Counted from the first letter of the stretch, positions 7,945 through 17,244 are shown. The stretch is DNA of 64,000 nt from Flavobacteriaceae bacterium (GCA_947457615.1 CANGWK010000006.1:41741-105740); one strand, 5' to 3'. A program made the numbers and translations. The notes: generated by a model not told the origin, from the sequence alone.

Positions 7945-8301
7945 TTATTTTATAAGTTCTTTTTCGATAAAATAATTCACAATGGCTTCTTTCATTAAAA
8001 CCGATTGTTCACCTGCTTTTAATGGCGGAAGTTCTTCTTTTATGATGTAATGTGGCCAGCCTTCTTTATCTACATAATCAAATTGGTAATAACCGTAAGG
8101 CTCCAGCAATCGGCAAATTGCGATGTGCATGAGATTTAATTTTTCGTCTTTTTTAAATAATTGCTGAAATCTACCAAATTCTTGCACTCCGATAAGGTAA
8201 ATTATGGCATCCAAATCTAAATCTTCGCCTTGCGAAAATTGATTGGAAAGGGTGGCAACGACATTTTCCCAGCGTTCTTTTAGTTGTATATCTCTTGACA
8301 T
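7945..8301 (-). CDS. Conserved hypothetical cytoplasmic protein
   Basis: 118 residues, acidic, no signal peptide. It begins MSRDIQLKERWENVVATLSNQF and contains DLDAIIYLIGVQEFG and a C-terminal block KAGEQSVLMKEAIVNYFIEKE. It looks mainly helical. I do not recognise a named family, though such a gene next to pheS and cvpA is familiar in flavobacteria. It has its own -7 box and is followed by pheS on the same strand after a 75-bp gap that contains the pheS promoter. Confidence 0.75.
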   Translation of the reverse strand: MSRDIQLKERWENVVATLSNQFSQGEDLDLDAIIYLIGVQEFGRFQQLFKKDEKLNLMHIAICRLLEPYGYYQFDYVDKEGWPHYIIKEELPPLKAGEQSVLMKEAIVNYFIEKELIK

Positions 8302-8370
8302 TTTTGTTTTTTAGGATAAGAAAATAGAGAAAACAAAATAGACCGTTTCCCTATAATTTTCTATTAGAAT

Positions 8371-8379
8371 GCAAATATA
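8371..8379 (-). promoter_or_regulatory. -7 box of the 7945-8301 gene
   Basis: The minus-strand TATATTTGC matches TAnnTTTGC exactly and lies 69 bp before the ATG. No -33 TTG is visible at the expected distance. Confidence 0.55.
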
Positions 8380-8429
8380 TCACATTTAGAGTCTTTTCTC
8401 TTTGTTCTAGTATCTATATTCTTTTCTGT

Positions 8430-8438
8430 TATCTTTGT
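8430..8438 (+). promoter_or_regulatory. -7 box of the cvpA-family gene
   Basis: TATCTTTGT lies 20 bp before the ATG. A TTTG at 8401-8404 is 25 bp upstream, slightly longer than the usual spacer. Confidence 0.6.
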
Positions 8439-8458
8439 AATTCATTTTTAAATAAAAT

Positions 8459-8938
8459 ATGGGCTTTATAGATATTGTTTTAGGGGCATTATTGGTTTTT
8501 GGATTAATACGTGGTTTACGAAACGGGCTTATAGTAGAATTTGCTTCACTGATTTCGTTTTTCGTAGGGATTTATTTAGCCGTAAAATTTTCCTCGGTTT
8601 TTGGAGATAGCAAAACAGCAAAAGTAACTGCTTTTATAATTATATTAATTGCTGTTATTATAGGAATTCACCTAGTGGCAAAAGCTCTTTCTAAAATTGC
8701 AAACGCTATATTATTAGGTGGGCTGAACAAAATAGGCGGTGCTATTTTTGGAACTTTAAGAACTGCTTTGTTTTTAGGGGTCATTTTGAGTTTATTTCAA
8801 AAAGTAAACAGGAACGATACTTTAGTTTCGAAAGAAACGGAGACTAAATCTTTATTTTTTAATCCGATCTTAAAAACTTCAGAGTTTATGTTGCCGGTTT
8901 TATCGAATTGGTTTACCGATATGAAGAAAAAGGTTTAG
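8459..8938 (+). CDS. CvpA family membrane protein
   Basis: 159 residues with four predicted membrane segments: about 3-20, 25-45, 60-80 and 95-115. The N-terminal MGFIDIVLGALLVFGLIRGLRNG and GGLNKIGGAIFGTLRTALFLGVIL match the CvpA/colicin V production family. Its exact function is unsettled; homologues affect envelope stress and colicin export. It is a single gene with its own promoter, divergent from the gene at 7945-8301. Confidence 0.88.
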   Translation: MGFIDIVLGALLVFGLIRGLRNGLIVEFASLISFFVGIYLAVKFSSVFGDSKTAKVTAFIIILIAVIIGIHLVAKALSKIANAILLGGLNKIGGAIFGTLRTALFLGVILSLFQKVNRNDTLVSKETETKSLFFNPILKTSEFMLPVLSNWFTDMKKKV

Positions 8939-8944
8939 ATTTTA

Positions 8945-9044
8945 ATGTTCAGTGTTCAGAGGGCAGTGATTGGTAATGTTAAATTAAAAACTGAGATTCC
9001 TACGGATTTAGAAACTATGAACTGATGACTGGTCACTGATCACT
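8945..9044. repeat. AGTGTTCAGT word repeat, inverted
   Basis: TGTTCAGTGTTCAG at 8946-8959 faces GAACTGATGACTGGTCACTG at 9018-9037, which on the other strand reads as the same kind of CAGT words. Convergent cvpA and batE end on each side. Related blocks lie at 17184-17244 and 19304-19359. Confidence 0.6.
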
Positions 9045-9788
9045 TTAATTCAGCTCTTTTATAGCATCTTCATTTATCCAACCGGTACTTTCATCTGTTA
9101 GTTGAATTTTTTTCCAATTGGCTATGCTTTCCAAAACATATACTTTTGTTCCTTCGTGAAGTAAAATAGTTTCCGGGCTAGTTGCTTTGGGCTCTCCTTT
9201 AACAGAAGCGTTTTCTGAAAATAGGATTGCTGGTTTTTCAGATGCAATTCTATTTTTTTCATAAATACCAGAAGAAACACTTACTGCAATTCCGAGGAAA
9301 AGAAAAAACATTCCAGAAAAGAAAATCCGTTTTTTGAAAGCCGTTCCCGAAACGTAATATCCTACAAAAAAAGTTAAAAATGCGAAAGCCAAAACCACTG
9401 CTATCCAAGCCCAAGTATCGTAATAATAACTCGAAGTAAAGTCATTAATCAATTTAGTAAAACCAACTTTAGGAACCACTTTTATGTCGTCAATAGTCAT
9501 TTTACGAGCAAAATCGAGGTTAGTTTTTATTTCCTCATCGTTCGGATTTAGCTGCAATGCTTTTTCGTAATTAAAAATTGCGGGAGCTACCTTATGTAAT
9601 TTATAATAACAGTTTCCGAGGTTGAAATATAAATCGGCAGAATGTTCTCCAGATTCAAGAACGCTTTCGTAATTATTTATAGCTTCGGTATAGTTTTCTT
9701 TTTGATATAATTGGTTTCCTTTTTCAAAAGCAGTTTGTGCTGAAGAAAATTGGAAGATTAAAATTAAGATTACAATGTATTTTTTCAT
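9045..9788 (-). CDS. batE: BatE: TPR and SH3-like protein
   Basis: 247 residues, last gene of the Bat operon. A signal peptide (1-17, ending FSSAQ) is followed by two to three TPR units (about 20-95: ADLYFNLGNCYYKLHKVAPAIFNYEKALQLNP), two membrane segments (about 125-145 and 152-172) and a C-terminal SH3-like domain (about 185-245: GTKVYVLESIANWKKIQLTD, TGWINEDAI). The TPR part should face the periplasm and bind partner Bat proteins. The Bat system is linked to aerotolerance and stress resistance in Bacteroides; its molecular mechanism is unknown. Confidence 0.88.
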   Translation of the reverse strand: MKKYIVILILIFQFSSAQTAFEKGNQLYQKENYTEAINNYESVLESGEHSADLYFNLGNCYYKLHKVAPAIFNYEKALQLNPNDEEIKTNLDFARKMTIDDIKVVPKVGFTKLINDFTSSYYYDTWAWIAVVLAFAFLTFFVGYYVSGTAFKKRIFFSGMFFLFLGIAVSVSSGIYEKNRIASEKPAILFSENASVKGEPKATSPETILLHEGTKVYVLESIANWKKIQLTDESTGWINEDAIKELN

Positions 9789-9838
9789 TTTTTAAACCGT
9801 TATGGATTTAAGATTCATTACGTTTTGCCTTTTTTTAG

Positions 9839-11602
9839 TTAGACTAATTGCTTTTCTAAAATAGATATAATTTCGACTGCCTTGTCGTAATCTTGCTGAA
9901 TTGCAACACTTGTGGAAGGCGCATATCTTGCCAACTCACAACTTTCAGTAAGAAGAATAAATTCTTTTATTGTAGATTCATCGGCATTTCGCGTAAGCAA
10001 AATTTCAGAGATTTTATCTTTACTCATTTCTGAAGTTTCAATGCTCAATTTGGCTTTTAAGAAATTGTGCATTGCTTTTTCTAAGGCAATATAAAATGGC
10101 TCTTTGTGTTGTATTTGTTTTTGAGCTTCTGATAGATATTTCTTGGCCAACGCATTGGTTTTTCTCTTTTTGTTTCCGACTACATCGGCATCTTCTGCTT
10201 CTTTTCTTTTTCTGAAAAGCACTAACGCCGGAATCCCTAAAAATGGCAAAACCATTAAAGAATAAAACAATCCAGATCCTAAGAAATCATTCGATTTAAC
10301 AGGCTTTAAAGTGGTTTTTTGTTTAATATAAGCAAATGATTTGCTGACGGTAACAGGTGTTTTGGAAGTTCCTGAAGGAGTTGTAGCGCCAGAATTAGCA
10401 ATGCCTGGACCGTCTAAAACATTCAACATGATTTCAGGAGAAGTAATAGTTTTATAACTTCCAGATCCCAAATCGAAATAAGTAAAACGCATCGGTTTTA
10501 TGGGAAAATTTCCTTTAGATTGCGGTATGATAGTATATTTATCAGCAATGCTTCCGGTCATACCAGAGAGCGGAGTGGTTACCTTTTCACTATGTTGTGG
10601 GTCGTACATTTCTAATGTCGACGGAACAACAGGTTTGGGCAAACTAAATAATTTTAAATTGCCGGTTCCGGTGACGGCAACATCTAGATCTAGAGATTCT
10701 CCAAATTTCAATCCCGTTCTTGAAGGCGTAACTTTGAAATTAAATCTCCCAACAGCACCCGAAAAATCCTCTGGTTTCCCAGCTTCTGGCAAGGCTTTTA
10801 CATTTATTACATTACTTCCTGCAGAAACGCGTTTGCTATCTTCAACCAATTGTACTTGCCCAAAAAAATTAGGTCTTCCTTTAGGGACTTGGCAATCAAT
10901 ATCTAGAGATAGAGGTTCTATTTCTAGTTTACCAGATTTTTGTGGATATAGCACGGTTTTTCGCAATACAACATAGCGGTAGCGTTGGCCTTTAAACATT
11001 CCTTCTTCGGCAACTAATTGTTTGATATCAATATTTTGACTCCAAAAATCGTTGTATTTAGGCTTGTTCAATTCCCGCCAATTGGTAATTCCAATGTTAA
11101 AACTAAAATACAGTTTGTAAACCACTGTAATTGGTTCGTTTACATAAGGATTAGTTTTAGAAATATCGGCAACCAAATATAAATTATCATCTGCTTTTAC
11201 CGCCGCAGGTTCGTTGGGATCATTAGACTGCTGCGCTGCATTTGTAACATTGATTTTAATAGGCAACGTCTTGTAAATTTGCCCGTTAATTTCAATAATT
11301 GCTTGACGAATAACAAGATTTCCTTTTTGTAAAGGCAATAAAATATAAGTGTACGATTTTTGAAAAGAACTCCTACCATTAATCCAAGATTGGCTAATGG
11401 ATTGACTAGGCCCACCGACTACTCTAAAACCGCAGGCTTCAAAATTTGGAGGCACAAAGTTATCACCATCTTCATTCATAGAAAAATCAATGCGGACTCT
11501 TTCATTTAATCCCAAGGTGTTTTTACTCACGTTTGCTTCAAATTTTACTTGAGCAAACAAGAAGTTGGTAGCTATTAAAAATAAGATTAAATATCTTTTC
11601 AT
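9839..11602 (-). CDS. batD: BatD: oxygen-tolerance protein
   Basis: 587 residues. A signal peptide (1-17, ending FAQ) leads into repeated beta-sandwich modules (LGLNERVRIDFSMNEDGDNFVPPNF; NPYVNEPITVVYKLYF; TGLKFGESLDLDVAVTGTGNLKLF), then one membrane helix at about 445-465 (FYSLMVLPFLGIPALVLF) and a basic cytoplasmic tail of about 120 residues. This is the standard BatD architecture. It lies 31 bp downstream of batC and 50 bp before batE. It probably presents a periplasmic scaffold for the BatA/BatB VWA proteins; that is inference from the family. Confidence 0.93.
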   Translation of the reverse strand: MKRYLILFLIATNFLFAQVKFEANVSKNTLGLNERVRIDFSMNEDGDNFVPPNFEACGFRVVGGPSQSISQSWINGRSSFQKSYTYILLPLQKGNLVIRQAIIEINGQIYKTLPIKINVTNAAQQSNDPNEPAAVKADDNLYLVADISKTNPYVNEPITVVYKLYFSFNIGITNWRELNKPKYNDFWSQNIDIKQLVAEEGMFKGQRYRYVVLRKTVLYPQKSGKLEIEPLSLDIDCQVPKGRPNFFGQVQLVEDSKRVSAGSNVINVKALPEAGKPEDFSGAVGRFNFKVTPSRTGLKFGESLDLDVAVTGTGNLKLFSLPKPVVPSTLEMYDPQHSEKVTTPLSGMTGSIADKYTIIPQSKGNFPIKPMRFTYFDLGSGSYKTITSPEIMLNVLDGPGIANSGATTPSGTSKTPVTVSKSFAYIKQKTTLKPVKSNDFLGSGLFYSLMVLPFLGIPALVLFRKRKEAEDADVVGNKKRKTNALAKKYLSEAQKQIQHKEPFYIALEKAMHNFLKAKLSIETSEMSKDKISEILLTRNADESTIKEFILLTESCELARYAPSTSVAIQQDYDKAVEIISILEKQLV

Positions 11603-11633
11603 TTTTGTAATTCGTAATTTTTATTCTTAATTA

Positions 11634-12398
11634 TTACCAGTCTTTCTCTGGTTTTTTAGGATTTGCTTGCACTTTTTGAGCGTTTACTTTCTCTTGCACT
11701 TTTTTCTCCTCATTATTCACAGCATCCAGAAGATTGTCAATTCGTTGTTTAGATGCACCACTTGGTTTTGGCTGTGGTTTATCTTCATTTCCTTTGTCTT
11801 GTTTATCTTTTTTGTCGTTGCCGTCTTTTTTATCTTTGTCTTTGTTATCGCCTTTATCTTTTTTGTCGTCCTTTTTGTCCTTATTTGGATCTTTCTTATC
11901 GTCCTTTTTATCCTTGTCTTTGTTCTTATCTTTATTTTTGTCTTTGTCCTTGTTTTTATCTTTCGGTGGCGGATTATCCTTCAGCATTTTTTTTGCTAAA
12001 GCATAATTGTAACGCGTTTCATCATCGGAAGGATCGTTTCGTAGGGCATTTTTATAGGCTTCTACCGCATTAGAATAATCCTTTTCTTTCATCATAGAAT
12101 TACCAATATTGTGGAATGCTTGGTGTTTTTCGGCTTTGGTTTTAGCATCTTTTATAGCTTTTTCAAATTGGTATTTGGCCTCGGCAGGTTGGTTTTGTTT
12201 GTAAATGGTGGTTCCTAAATTATAGGATGCAATAGATTTCTTTTTGAACTTCGCTTGCGATAAACGGTAATCTGCCTCCGCATCCACGTAGTTTTTGTCT
12301 GCAAATTTTTCATTACCATTTGGCAAGAATTTATCCTTCTCTTGGGCTTTCACCACAAAAGAAATTAGAATTAAACAAAATGCTATATATTTTTTCAT
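11634..12398 (-). CDS. batC: BatC: TPR protein with Lys/Asp-rich tract
   Basis: 254 residues. A signal peptide (1-18, ending VKAQ) is followed by TPR motifs at about 25-140 (ASYNLGTTIYKQNQPAEAKY; AFHNIGNSMMKEKDYSNAVE; DETRYNYALAKKML). A low-complexity tract of KDKNKD repeats covers about 148-205, then a PQPKPSGASKQRIDNLLDAV tail that recurs in BatC proteins. The charged tract creates long spurious antisense frames. It lies between batB and batD; a hairpin repeat sits in the 104-bp gap before it. Confidence 0.9.
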   Translation of the reverse strand: MKKYIAFCLILISFVVKAQEKDKFLPNGNEKFADKNYVDAEADYRLSQAKFKKKSIASYNLGTTIYKQNQPAEAKYQFEKAIKDAKTKAEKHQAFHNIGNSMMKEKDYSNAVEAYKNALRNDPSDDETRYNYALAKKMLKDNPPPKDKNKDKDKNKDKNKDKDKKDDKKDPNKDKKDDKKDKGDNKDKDKKDGNDKKDKQDKGNEDKPQPKPSGASKQRIDNLLDAVNNEEKKVQEKVNAQKVQANPKKPEKDW

Positions 12399-12454
12399 AT
12401 AATTTAAACCTGTAATTTGGGAATTAAATAGTTTGTATTAAACTCCCAAAACCT

Positions 12455-12486
12455 CACCCCCGGAACCTCTCCAAAGGAGAGGGGTG
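12455..12486. repeat. Hairpin repeat inside the Bat operon (batB-batC junction)
   Basis: CCTCTCC at 12466-12472 pairs with GGAGAGG at 12476-12482 over AAA; CACCCC (12455-12460) can alternatively pair with GGGGTG (12481-12486). The sequence ACCTCACCCCCGG...GGAGAGGGG is a repeat I recall from many Bacteroidota genomes. In the operon RNA it would form a stem upstream of batC. Confidence 0.6.
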
Positions 12487-12502
12487 CCGAACTGTGATTA
12501 TT

Positions 12503-13552
12503 TTATGTTATTTTTTCTTCATTAAACAAATTCATTCTTCGAACCCACTTGGTTTTTCTTTCTGTTAAAAATATATCCAAAAACAAGCAAAAAAATCCAA
12601 ATCCTAAAAACCATTGGAATTGCGATTTATAATCGGCCATCATAGTACCTTCAAATTCGGTTTTTTGAGTGTTATCCAATACTTTTTTTACGTAATCTAA
12701 AACGGTTTTGGTAGAATTTCCATCTACATAACCTCCCCCTTTAGTGCTTTTGGCAATAGCCGCCAAAACAGAAGCATTCCTTTTGGTAACCACCACTTGG
12801 TTGTCTTGGTCTTTTTGAAAACTTTCTACAACGCCATTTCTTTTTAACGGAATAGGACCTCCATTTTCGGTTCCAACACCAACGGTAATTATTTTTAATC
12901 CTAATTTTTGAGCATCCTCTGCAGAATTTTGCGCATTGTCCGAGTGGTCTTCCCCATCGGATATAATCACTAACAACTTATTGGTTTTGTCTTTTTTGTC
13001 AAAGAAATTATTGGCGGCCAAATCAATTGCTTGGTCGATAGAAGTTCCTTGGGAAGATATCATTCCGGGATTCATCGTTTGCAAAAACATCTTAGCCACA
13101 GCATAATCGGAAGTCATTGGTAATACCGGAAATGCACTCCCCGAATAGGCAATAATTCCTATTCTGTCGCTTCCCAATTGGTTGATTAATTGCGAGACGA
13201 TTTGTTTACTTTTTTCTAAGCGATTTGGAGCAACGTCTTCCGCTAGCATACTTTTGGAAACGTCAATTGCGAAAACAATATCTATTCCTTGGCGTTTTAC
13301 TTTTTCCATTTTGACTCCCATTTTTGGGTTAACCAATGCCAAAATTAAAAATGTCAACCCCAATACTACCAATATAAATTTGAAAGTCGGCTTGAACAAC
13401 GATTTCTCCGGACTTAATTTTTTTACTAAATCCAAATCACCAAATGCTGCCTGTTTTTTGCGTTTCCAATATTGTACATATAGAAATAGTAGCACCAATA
13501 ATGGCACAACAAATAACAGATACAAATATCCTTTTTCTTCTAATTCGTACAT
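12503..13552 (-). CDS. batB: BatB: VWA-domain membrane protein
   Basis: 349 residues. Two N-terminal membrane helices (about 9-27 and 57-77), a von Willebrand factor A domain (about 88-290) with an intact MIDAS motif DVSKS (AIDVSKSMLAEDVAPNR) and the TSDYAVAKMFLQ loop, then a third helix at about 311-330. The protein sits in the inner membrane and is expected to bind a partner in a metal-dependent way. It follows batA by 77 bp. Confidence 0.93.
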   Translation of the reverse strand: MYELEEKGYLYLLFVVPLLVLLFLYVQYWKRKKQAAFGDLDLVKKLSPEKSLFKPTFKFILVVLGLTFLILALVNPKMGVKMEKVKRQGIDIVFAIDVSKSMLAEDVAPNRLEKSKQIVSQLINQLGSDRIGIIAYSGSAFPVLPMTSDYAVAKMFLQTMNPGMISSQGTSIDQAIDLAANNFFDKKDKTNKLLVIISDGEDHSDNAQNSAEDAQKLGLKIITVGVGTENGGPIPLKRNGVVESFQKDQDNQVVVTKRNASVLAAIAKSTKGGGYVDGNSTKTVLDYVKKVLDNTQKTEFEGTMMADYKSQFQWFLGFGFFCLFLDIFLTERKTKWVRRMNLFNEEKIT

Positions 13553-13629
13553 TTTCTTTGGGTTTTAGGTTTTAGGTCTGAATCTAAAAACATAAAATCT
13601 ATTTTCTTTATTCTTTTATCTATTTTTTT

Positions 13630-14634
13630 TTATATAAAACTTCTAAAAATGGTGTTTCTCAATAAAACTTCAACCAACAATAAAATCCCTGCGATCCAAA
13701 CAAAAAATCTGAATTTTTCGTCGTAATCATAAAATTTCAACTCTTGTATTTCGGTAGTTTCTAATTTATTGATTTCATTGTAAATGCTTTCTAACTTGCT
13801 GTTGCTATTGGCTCTAAAGTATTTTCCACCGGTGTTTCTAGCAATAGTTTTCATCAATTTCTCATCAATTTCAACTGGCATCATTTTGTATAAAAAATCC
13901 CTTCCGTTAGGAGCATAAGCATACGGGAATTCGGCCATACCATTAGTTCCTATTCCGATGGTGTAAACTTTAATGCCGTATTCTTTTGCAATTTCCGAAG
14001 CAGTTTCTGGTTCAATAAAACCCGAATTATTTACTCCATCGGTAAGCAAAATGATAATCTTGCTTTTGGCTTTACTATCTTTTAAGCGGTTTACAGCCGT
14101 TGTCAATCCCATACCAATTCCAGTTCCGTCTTGTAAAACCTTGTCGTATTTAATATCTTCAATTGCTTCTTTTACAATTGCTTTATCGCTAGTAACGGGT
14201 GTTTTGGTATAGGCTTCGGCGGCATAAACTACCACACCAATCCTGTCGTTTGGTCTGGCATCCACAAAATTAGAAGCCACTTCCTTCAAGGCTTCCATAC
14301 GGTTTGGTCGCAAATCTTTGGCCAACATACTGCTAGAAAGATCAATTGCCATAACAATATCAATTCCTTTGGTAGTTTTAGTTTGGTTACTAATATCCAC
14401 TGTTCTTGGACGTGCTAGGGCAATGATTAAAGAGCTCAAAGCCACGATTCTTAAAACATTTAAATAAGGTTTTAATTTTGCTAAAATAGATTTAGATGTT
14501 TTAAAACCGCTAACCGAACTTATTTTTAAGGTTGCCGATTGTTGCTTGCGTTTAAAGAAAATCCATGCTATTGCAAATGGAAGCACCAAAAACAACCAAA
14601 AAAATTCCGGATTTAAAAAAGTTATTTTATCCAT
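13630..14634 (-). CDS. batA: BatA: VWA-domain membrane protein
   Basis: 334 residues with the same layout as BatB: N-terminal helices (about 10-27 and 58-76), a VWA domain (about 90-285) with MIDAS DLSSS (AIDLSSSMLAKDLRPNR), and a C-terminal helix at about 307-325. The start ATG overlaps the stop of the upstream gene by one base (TAATG), so translation is probably coupled. Paired BatA and BatB are characteristic of this operon. Confidence 0.94.
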   Translation of the reverse strand: MDKITFLNPEFFWLFLVLPFAIAWIFFKRKQQSATLKISSVSGFKTSKSILAKLKPYLNVLRIVALSSLIIALARPRTVDISNQTKTTKGIDIVMAIDLSSSMLAKDLRPNRMEALKEVASNFVDARPNDRIGVVVYAAEAYTKTPVTSDKAIVKEAIEDIKYDKVLQDGTGIGMGLTTAVNRLKDSKAKSKIIILLTDGVNNSGFIEPETASEIAKEYGIKVYTIGIGTNGMAEFPYAYAPNGRDFLYKMMPVEIDEKLMKTIARNTGGKYFRANSNSKLESIYNEINKLETTEIQELKFYDYDEKFRFFVWIAGILLLVEVLLRNTIFRSFI

Positions 14635-16259
14635 TATTCTTTGTCGTTTTTAAGTTCTACCGAATTGATAATGCGCTCCAAAATCTTTTTACCATATTCG
14701 TCCCCTTCTTTATAGCAAACCACTATTTCTTGTAATCCGCCATCTTGTTTGAACAACAAAATTTCATAATATAATTTCTGACTTTTATTTTGGATTTTAT
14801 CCAACATCGTCATCGTGCCATACGCTTTAACTCCAGTAATGCCTTTTACCGTTTTGAAATCTTCTTGTTTGAAAATTATATTTTGACCACCCATTGCTTC
14901 CCAAGATTTGGTATTTCCCTCTAGAACGGTATCAAAATTTACTTCTGTTTCCGATTTATATTTTAATGTGGAAACCACTATATTAAAAGAATCCATCATG
15001 CTTCCGTAACCAAACATTTGCATTTCTTTCAAAACAGCGAAAGCGTCTTTAGGGAGGACTTTGCTAACATCCATTCGTTTCAAAACTTTTGGCGTTTCAA
15101 TTTTTATCCCTGGATTTCCATATTCACTATACACCCATTCACCCTCCGCCAATTCTTTTGTCGGCTGACCAATAAAATTGTCTTTTACATAATCCCATCC
15201 TTTAAAATAAATTAAAGTCAACAACGATAATAATAATATGGTGATTACAATTCCGATTGTGGTAATAATTCGAGCTTGTTTTTGTTTTTTTAACTTTTGA
15301 ATTCTAGCTAATTCACGCTGTTGTTCGTTCCATGCTTCCAATTCATCGTTTTTTTCTACAACCGTCGGAATGGCTTTGTGAATGGTAACTATAGAACTGG
15401 AAATACGTTTTTTATCTTCTTCAATTTCAAAATCTAATGGTTTTACTTTAGCAAATTTTACTAAATCGGCTTGCATCAAAACCTTTTCCAGATTCTCTAA
15501 AGTTGCCGCAGAAAGTTTCAGTTTCTTTTGATTTGCCACTCTTCGCAAACCTGCAATAAGTTCAGAAGTAGTGCTTTCCATAGCAGGAATTTCGATTTCT
15601 TCTTCGATATAATTTCGAGCGATATTGGTAAGTTCTGAATAATAGGATTTAACTTCTCCCTTTTGCCATAATTCTTTGGTCTCTAATTGTTGCAAAAGTG
15701 ACGTTGCTTTTTCAATCGCAGAAGTGTAAACTAGCTCTTCTTGTTTTGGTCGGTTTTGGTGTTTTCTAATTAACCAATAGGCCAAGGCTGTAATTCCTAA
15801 TAAAACTAGAATTCCTAATAAATATTTCCACCAATTGCTTGAAGTTTCTGCTTGTGCAACGTCTTTAACGTCGTACATTTTTTGCTTTAAAGTATCCACT
15901 TTTACATTGAAAACCTCCACTTTTAAACTATCTGAAAAGGTTGGTTTCCCGTTAATCAATATGGCAATTCTAGGAATAGTAAATTTGCCAGAATCGAATT
16001 GGGTTACTCCGTATTTCTTAATCAATTCCCATTTATCGTTGGTTTTTACCGTATCAATTTTATAGGAATTTATTACCTCTAGCGCACCAAAGTTTTTTGC
16101 TTTCGGAAAAACTACTTTGTCTTTATTAGAAACCGATGCTTTCAAAGTTATCTTGAACTCGGCTCCAATTTTATTTCGAGTTGTGTCAATAGAAGTAGTG
16201 ACTTTTTGGGCAAAAAGTGTTGAAGTGAATACTAATAGAAATACTAATTTAAGCTTCAT
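14634..16259 (-). CDS. BatD-like membrane protein of the Bat operon
   Basis: 541 residues. A signal peptide (1-17, ending LFAQ) and a BatD-like beta domain (RNKIGAEFKITLKASVSNKDKVVFP) are followed by a membrane helix at about 144-165, a cytoplasmic helical region, and a second helix at about 334-352. The C-terminal 180 residues form a separate exported-looking domain (EYGNPGIKIETPKVLKRMD). The gene always seems to sit between DUF58 and batA in flavobacteria; I know no specific name. It probably takes part in the same complex. Confidence 0.8.
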   Translation of the reverse strand: MKLKLVFLLVFTSTLFAQKVTTSIDTTRNKIGAEFKITLKASVSNKDKVVFPKAKNFGALEVINSYKIDTVKTNDKWELIKKYGVTQFDSGKFTIPRIAILINGKPTFSDSLKVEVFNVKVDTLKQKMYDVKDVAQAETSSNWWKYLLGILVLLGITALAYWLIRKHQNRPKQEELVYTSAIEKATSLLQQLETKELWQKGEVKSYYSELTNIARNYIEEEIEIPAMESTTSELIAGLRRVANQKKLKLSAATLENLEKVLMQADLVKFAKVKPLDFEIEEDKKRISSSIVTIHKAIPTVVEKNDELEAWNEQQRELARIQKLKKQKQARIITTIGIVITILLLSLLTLIYFKGWDYVKDNFIGQPTKELAEGEWVYSEYGNPGIKIETPKVLKRMDVSKVLPKDAFAVLKEMQMFGYGSMMDSFNIVVSTLKYKSETEVNFDTVLEGNTKSWEAMGGQNIIFKQEDFKTVKGITGVKAYGTMTMLDKIQNKSQKLYYEILLFKQDGGLQEIVVCYKEGDEYGKKILERIINSVELKNDKE

Positions 16260-16272
16260 TTTATTTTGTTAC

Positions 16273-16300
16273 ACCTAAAACAGGTTAAAAACCTGTTAGG
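16273..16300. repeat. Hairpin at the DUF58 / BatD-like junction
   Basis: ACAGGTT (16280-16286) pairs with AACCTGT (16290-16296) over AAA; CCTA and TAGG extend the stem outward. The core words are those of the 6702-6746 palindrome. There is no T-tract on the operon strand, so it is more likely an mRNA stability element or an inert repeat than a terminator. Confidence 0.55.
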
Positions 16301-16309
16301 ATATTTATT

Positions 16310-17176
16310 TTATCTCGATTTAAAATAACCCAATAATTTGGTTACATAACTTTCATCCACACGGGTGTTTACCGTTCCCGAGCCACATTTAGAAAATATT
16401 TCTTTAAAATACATTACCTTCTCGTGGTAGTTTTTTTCATAGTGCATTCGAACGCTTTTGGAACTCGTATCTACAACTAGAATTTCTCCCGTTTCGGCAT
16501 CTTCCATTTCTACCATTCCGATGTTTGGCATTTTTTCTTCGCGAATATCGTAGACTCGAATTCCCGTGATATCGTGTTTTTTACCTGCAATTTTCAACGT
16601 TTTTTCGTAATCTTCTTCCACCATAAAATCGGAAATCAGAAATACGATTGCTTTTTTCTTTTGCGTAGCCGATAAAAATTTAAGGGCTTGCGTTAAATCG
16701 GTTTTCTTACTTTTGGGCTGGAATTCAATTAATTCGCGGATGATTCGCAACACATGGGATTTTCCTTTTTTAGGCGGAATATACAATTCAATGCCATCGG
16801 AAAATAAAATCAAACCTATTTTATCGTTATTTTGTGTTGCCGAAAATGCCATTGTTGCAGCAATTTCAGTAACTATTTCACTTTTGATTTGGCTTTTAGT
16901 TCCGAAACTTTCCGAACCCGAAATATCAACCATTAACATCATAGTAAGTTCGCGTTCTTCTTCAAAAACTTTTACGTGTGCTTCGTTATATCTTGCCGTA
17001 ACATTCCAATCGATGGCGCGAATATCGTCACCAAACTGGTATTGGCGCACTTCCGAGAAGGTCATACCGCGTCCTTTAAACGACGTTTGGTATTCCCCCG
17101 AAAAGATGTGATCGCTCAATCGTCGGGTTTTGATTTCTATTTTACGAACTTTACTAAGTAGGTCTTTCGTCTCCAT
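16310..17176 (-). CDS. DUF58 protein (VWA-like) of the Bat operon
   Basis: 288 residues, soluble. The DUF58 signature SGEYQTSFKGRGMTFSEVRQYQFGDDIRAIDWNVTAR occupies about 27-63, followed by a degenerate VWA-like fold with DISGSESFGT (about 89-98). DUF58 proteins accompany MoxR ATPases. It lies 72 bp downstream of moxR; that gap carries an AGTGTTCAGT word repeat. The start is the ATG at 17176. The role is probably as a MoxR client or partner. Confidence 0.92.
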   Translation of the reverse strand: METKDLLSKVRKIEIKTRRLSDHIFSGEYQTSFKGRGMTFSEVRQYQFGDDIRAIDWNVTARYNEAHVKVFEEERELTMMLMVDISGSESFGTKSQIKSEIVTEIAATMAFSATQNNDKIGLILFSDGIELYIPPKKGKSHVLRIIRELIEFQPKSKKTDLTQALKFLSATQKKKAIVFLISDFMVEEDYEKTLKIAGKKHDITGIRVYDIREEKMPNIGMVEMEDAETGEILVVDTSSKSVRMHYEKNYHEKVMYFKEIFSKCGSGTVNTRVDESYVTKLLGYFKSR

Positions 17177-17183
17177 TTTAATG

Positions 17184-17244
17184 AGTGCTTAGTGTTCAGT
17201 GTTCGGTGCTCAGTCTGATTACTTAACACGGAACACTGCCAACT
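17184..17244. repeat. AGTGTTCAGT word repeat, imperfect hairpin
   Basis: AGTGCTTAGTGTTCAGTGTT at 17184-17203 continues as CGGTGCTCAGT and faces TTAACACGGAACACTGCC, its approximate complement. It lies in the moxR-DUF58 junction. Confidence 0.6.

Noticed and set aside
10500..10976. 158-codon plus-strand frame
   Set aside because: Lies wholly antisense within batD, with no family features, start signal or promoter.
11667..12073. Three overlapping plus-strand frames of 90-110 codons
   Set aside because: They are antisense to the KDKNKD tract of batC; their Phe/Leu/Val-rich translation is produced by the repeat.
16713..17111. 132-codon plus-strand frame
   Set aside because: Antisense to the DUF58 gene, which has clear family motifs.
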